Position numbers and translations under genes: made by a program | Part shown: in pieces, positions 6,033 through 6,200 of the stretch | Layout of the letters: every line of letters begins with the position of its first letter | How positions within the stretch are numbered: the first letter of the stretch is position 1 | The notes under the pieces: generated by a model | What the model was told of the DNA's origin: nothing | The model's database searches: none | What the model saw: the letters and a program-made list of their open reading frames with translations, nothing else | Source: Candidatus Fermentibacterales bacterium | Lineage (GTDB): Bacteria > Fermentibacterota > Fermentibacteria > Fermentibacterales > JAFGKQ01 | NCBI GenBank assembly: GCA_016928495.1 | Contig: JAFGKQ010000032.1 | Location: 1-6,200 of the forward strand | Length of the DNA: 6,200 nt | Reading direction: 5' to 3'

Positions 6033-6200
6033 CCCTCCCCTCCCGGCGCTTCCGGCACGCCCCTGTGGGTCCAGCCGTCGGCGTCGGTGATCTCAACGTC
6101 TACAAGCTCACCCGGCGCGTAGGATGTGCCCTCCAGAACAACCATCCTGTTGCCCTCGGTCCTTCCGGCCTGCTGCGAGCCACCCTTCGGAGAGGGACCC
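6029..6200 (-). CDS. miaB: tRNA-2-methylthio-N6-isopentenyladenosine synthase (MiaB-type), C-terminal TRAM domain only
   Basis: Only the last 56 codons and the stop are in the window; the radical-SAM and N-terminal 4Fe-4S domains lie beyond position 6200. What is visible is the end of a TRAM domain: QQAGRTEGNRMVVLEG, followed by GELVDVEITDADGWTHRG. The GRTExNRxVxxxG string is typical of MiaB, which adds a methylthio group to the isopentenyl-modified adenosine at position 37 of tRNAs. Relatives such as RimO and MtaB also carry TRAM domains but usually lack this exact motif. A different methylthiotransferase cannot be fully excluded from so short a piece. The stop TGA (6031-6029) overlaps the ATG of the glycosyltransferase gene, so the two genes are probably translated from one message. 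Confidence 0.85.
   Translation of the reverse strand, partial: GPSPKGGSQQAGRTEGNRMVVLEGTSYAPGELVDVEITDADGWTHRGVPEAPGGEG

Noticed and set aside
1-6200. CRISPR array, mobile element, toxin-antitoxin pair or phage module
   Set aside because: I looked for regularly spaced direct repeats, terminal inverted repeats, transposase or integrase motifs and small paired ORFs on both strands, and saw none. Recurring strings such as CTCGAGGAG are codon-usage repeats encoding Leu-Glu-Glu.

Overview
The window looks like ordinary chromosomal sequence from a GC-rich bacterium, well above half G+C by eye, with G or C at most third codon positions. Genes are densely packed, with start/stop overlaps or short gaps inside each block. 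AGG (Arg) is used freely and ATA (Ile) also occurs. A family 9 glycosyltransferase of the heptosyltransferase type points to a Gram-negative, LPS-like cell envelope. The exported M1-type peptidase and the small exported PPC-like protein recall environmental phyla such as the FCB group. No phylum-specific marker is present, so that placement is only a guess.

Layout, left to right. (1) Positions 1-2647, minus strand: a two-gene unit. The upstream gene (1067-2647) encodes a kinase of the uridine kinase/phosphoribulokinase type with an N-terminal TGS/threonyl-tRNA-synthetase-like region. Two bases after its stop begins an exported M1-family zinc metallopeptidase, cut by the left window edge just after its zinc site. 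(2) Positions 2648-2824: a divergent intergenic region that must serve both directions. (3) Positions 2825-4976, plus strand: a small exported PPC-like protein, then xseA and xseB. The last two overlap by ATGA and encode both subunits of exonuclease VII. (4) Positions 4992-6200, minus strand, convergent with xseB: the C-terminal TRAM domain of a MiaB-type tRNA methylthiotransferase, cut by the right edge, overlapping by ATGA a GT9 glycosyltransferase.

The only clear functional pairing is XseA with XseB, which form one enzyme. The other adjacent pairs (kinase/peptidase, PPC-like protein/exonuclease VII, MiaB/glycosyltransferase) are physically coupled but have no obvious shared pathway.

I found no RNA gene, CRISPR array, insertion sequence, integrase or attachment site, and nothing that looks like an undescribed defence or mobile system. 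The observations worth a second look are modest: the unexplained PPC-like protein, the TTG-initiated kinase coupled to a peptidase, and a few motif substitutions in otherwise recognisable enzymes.
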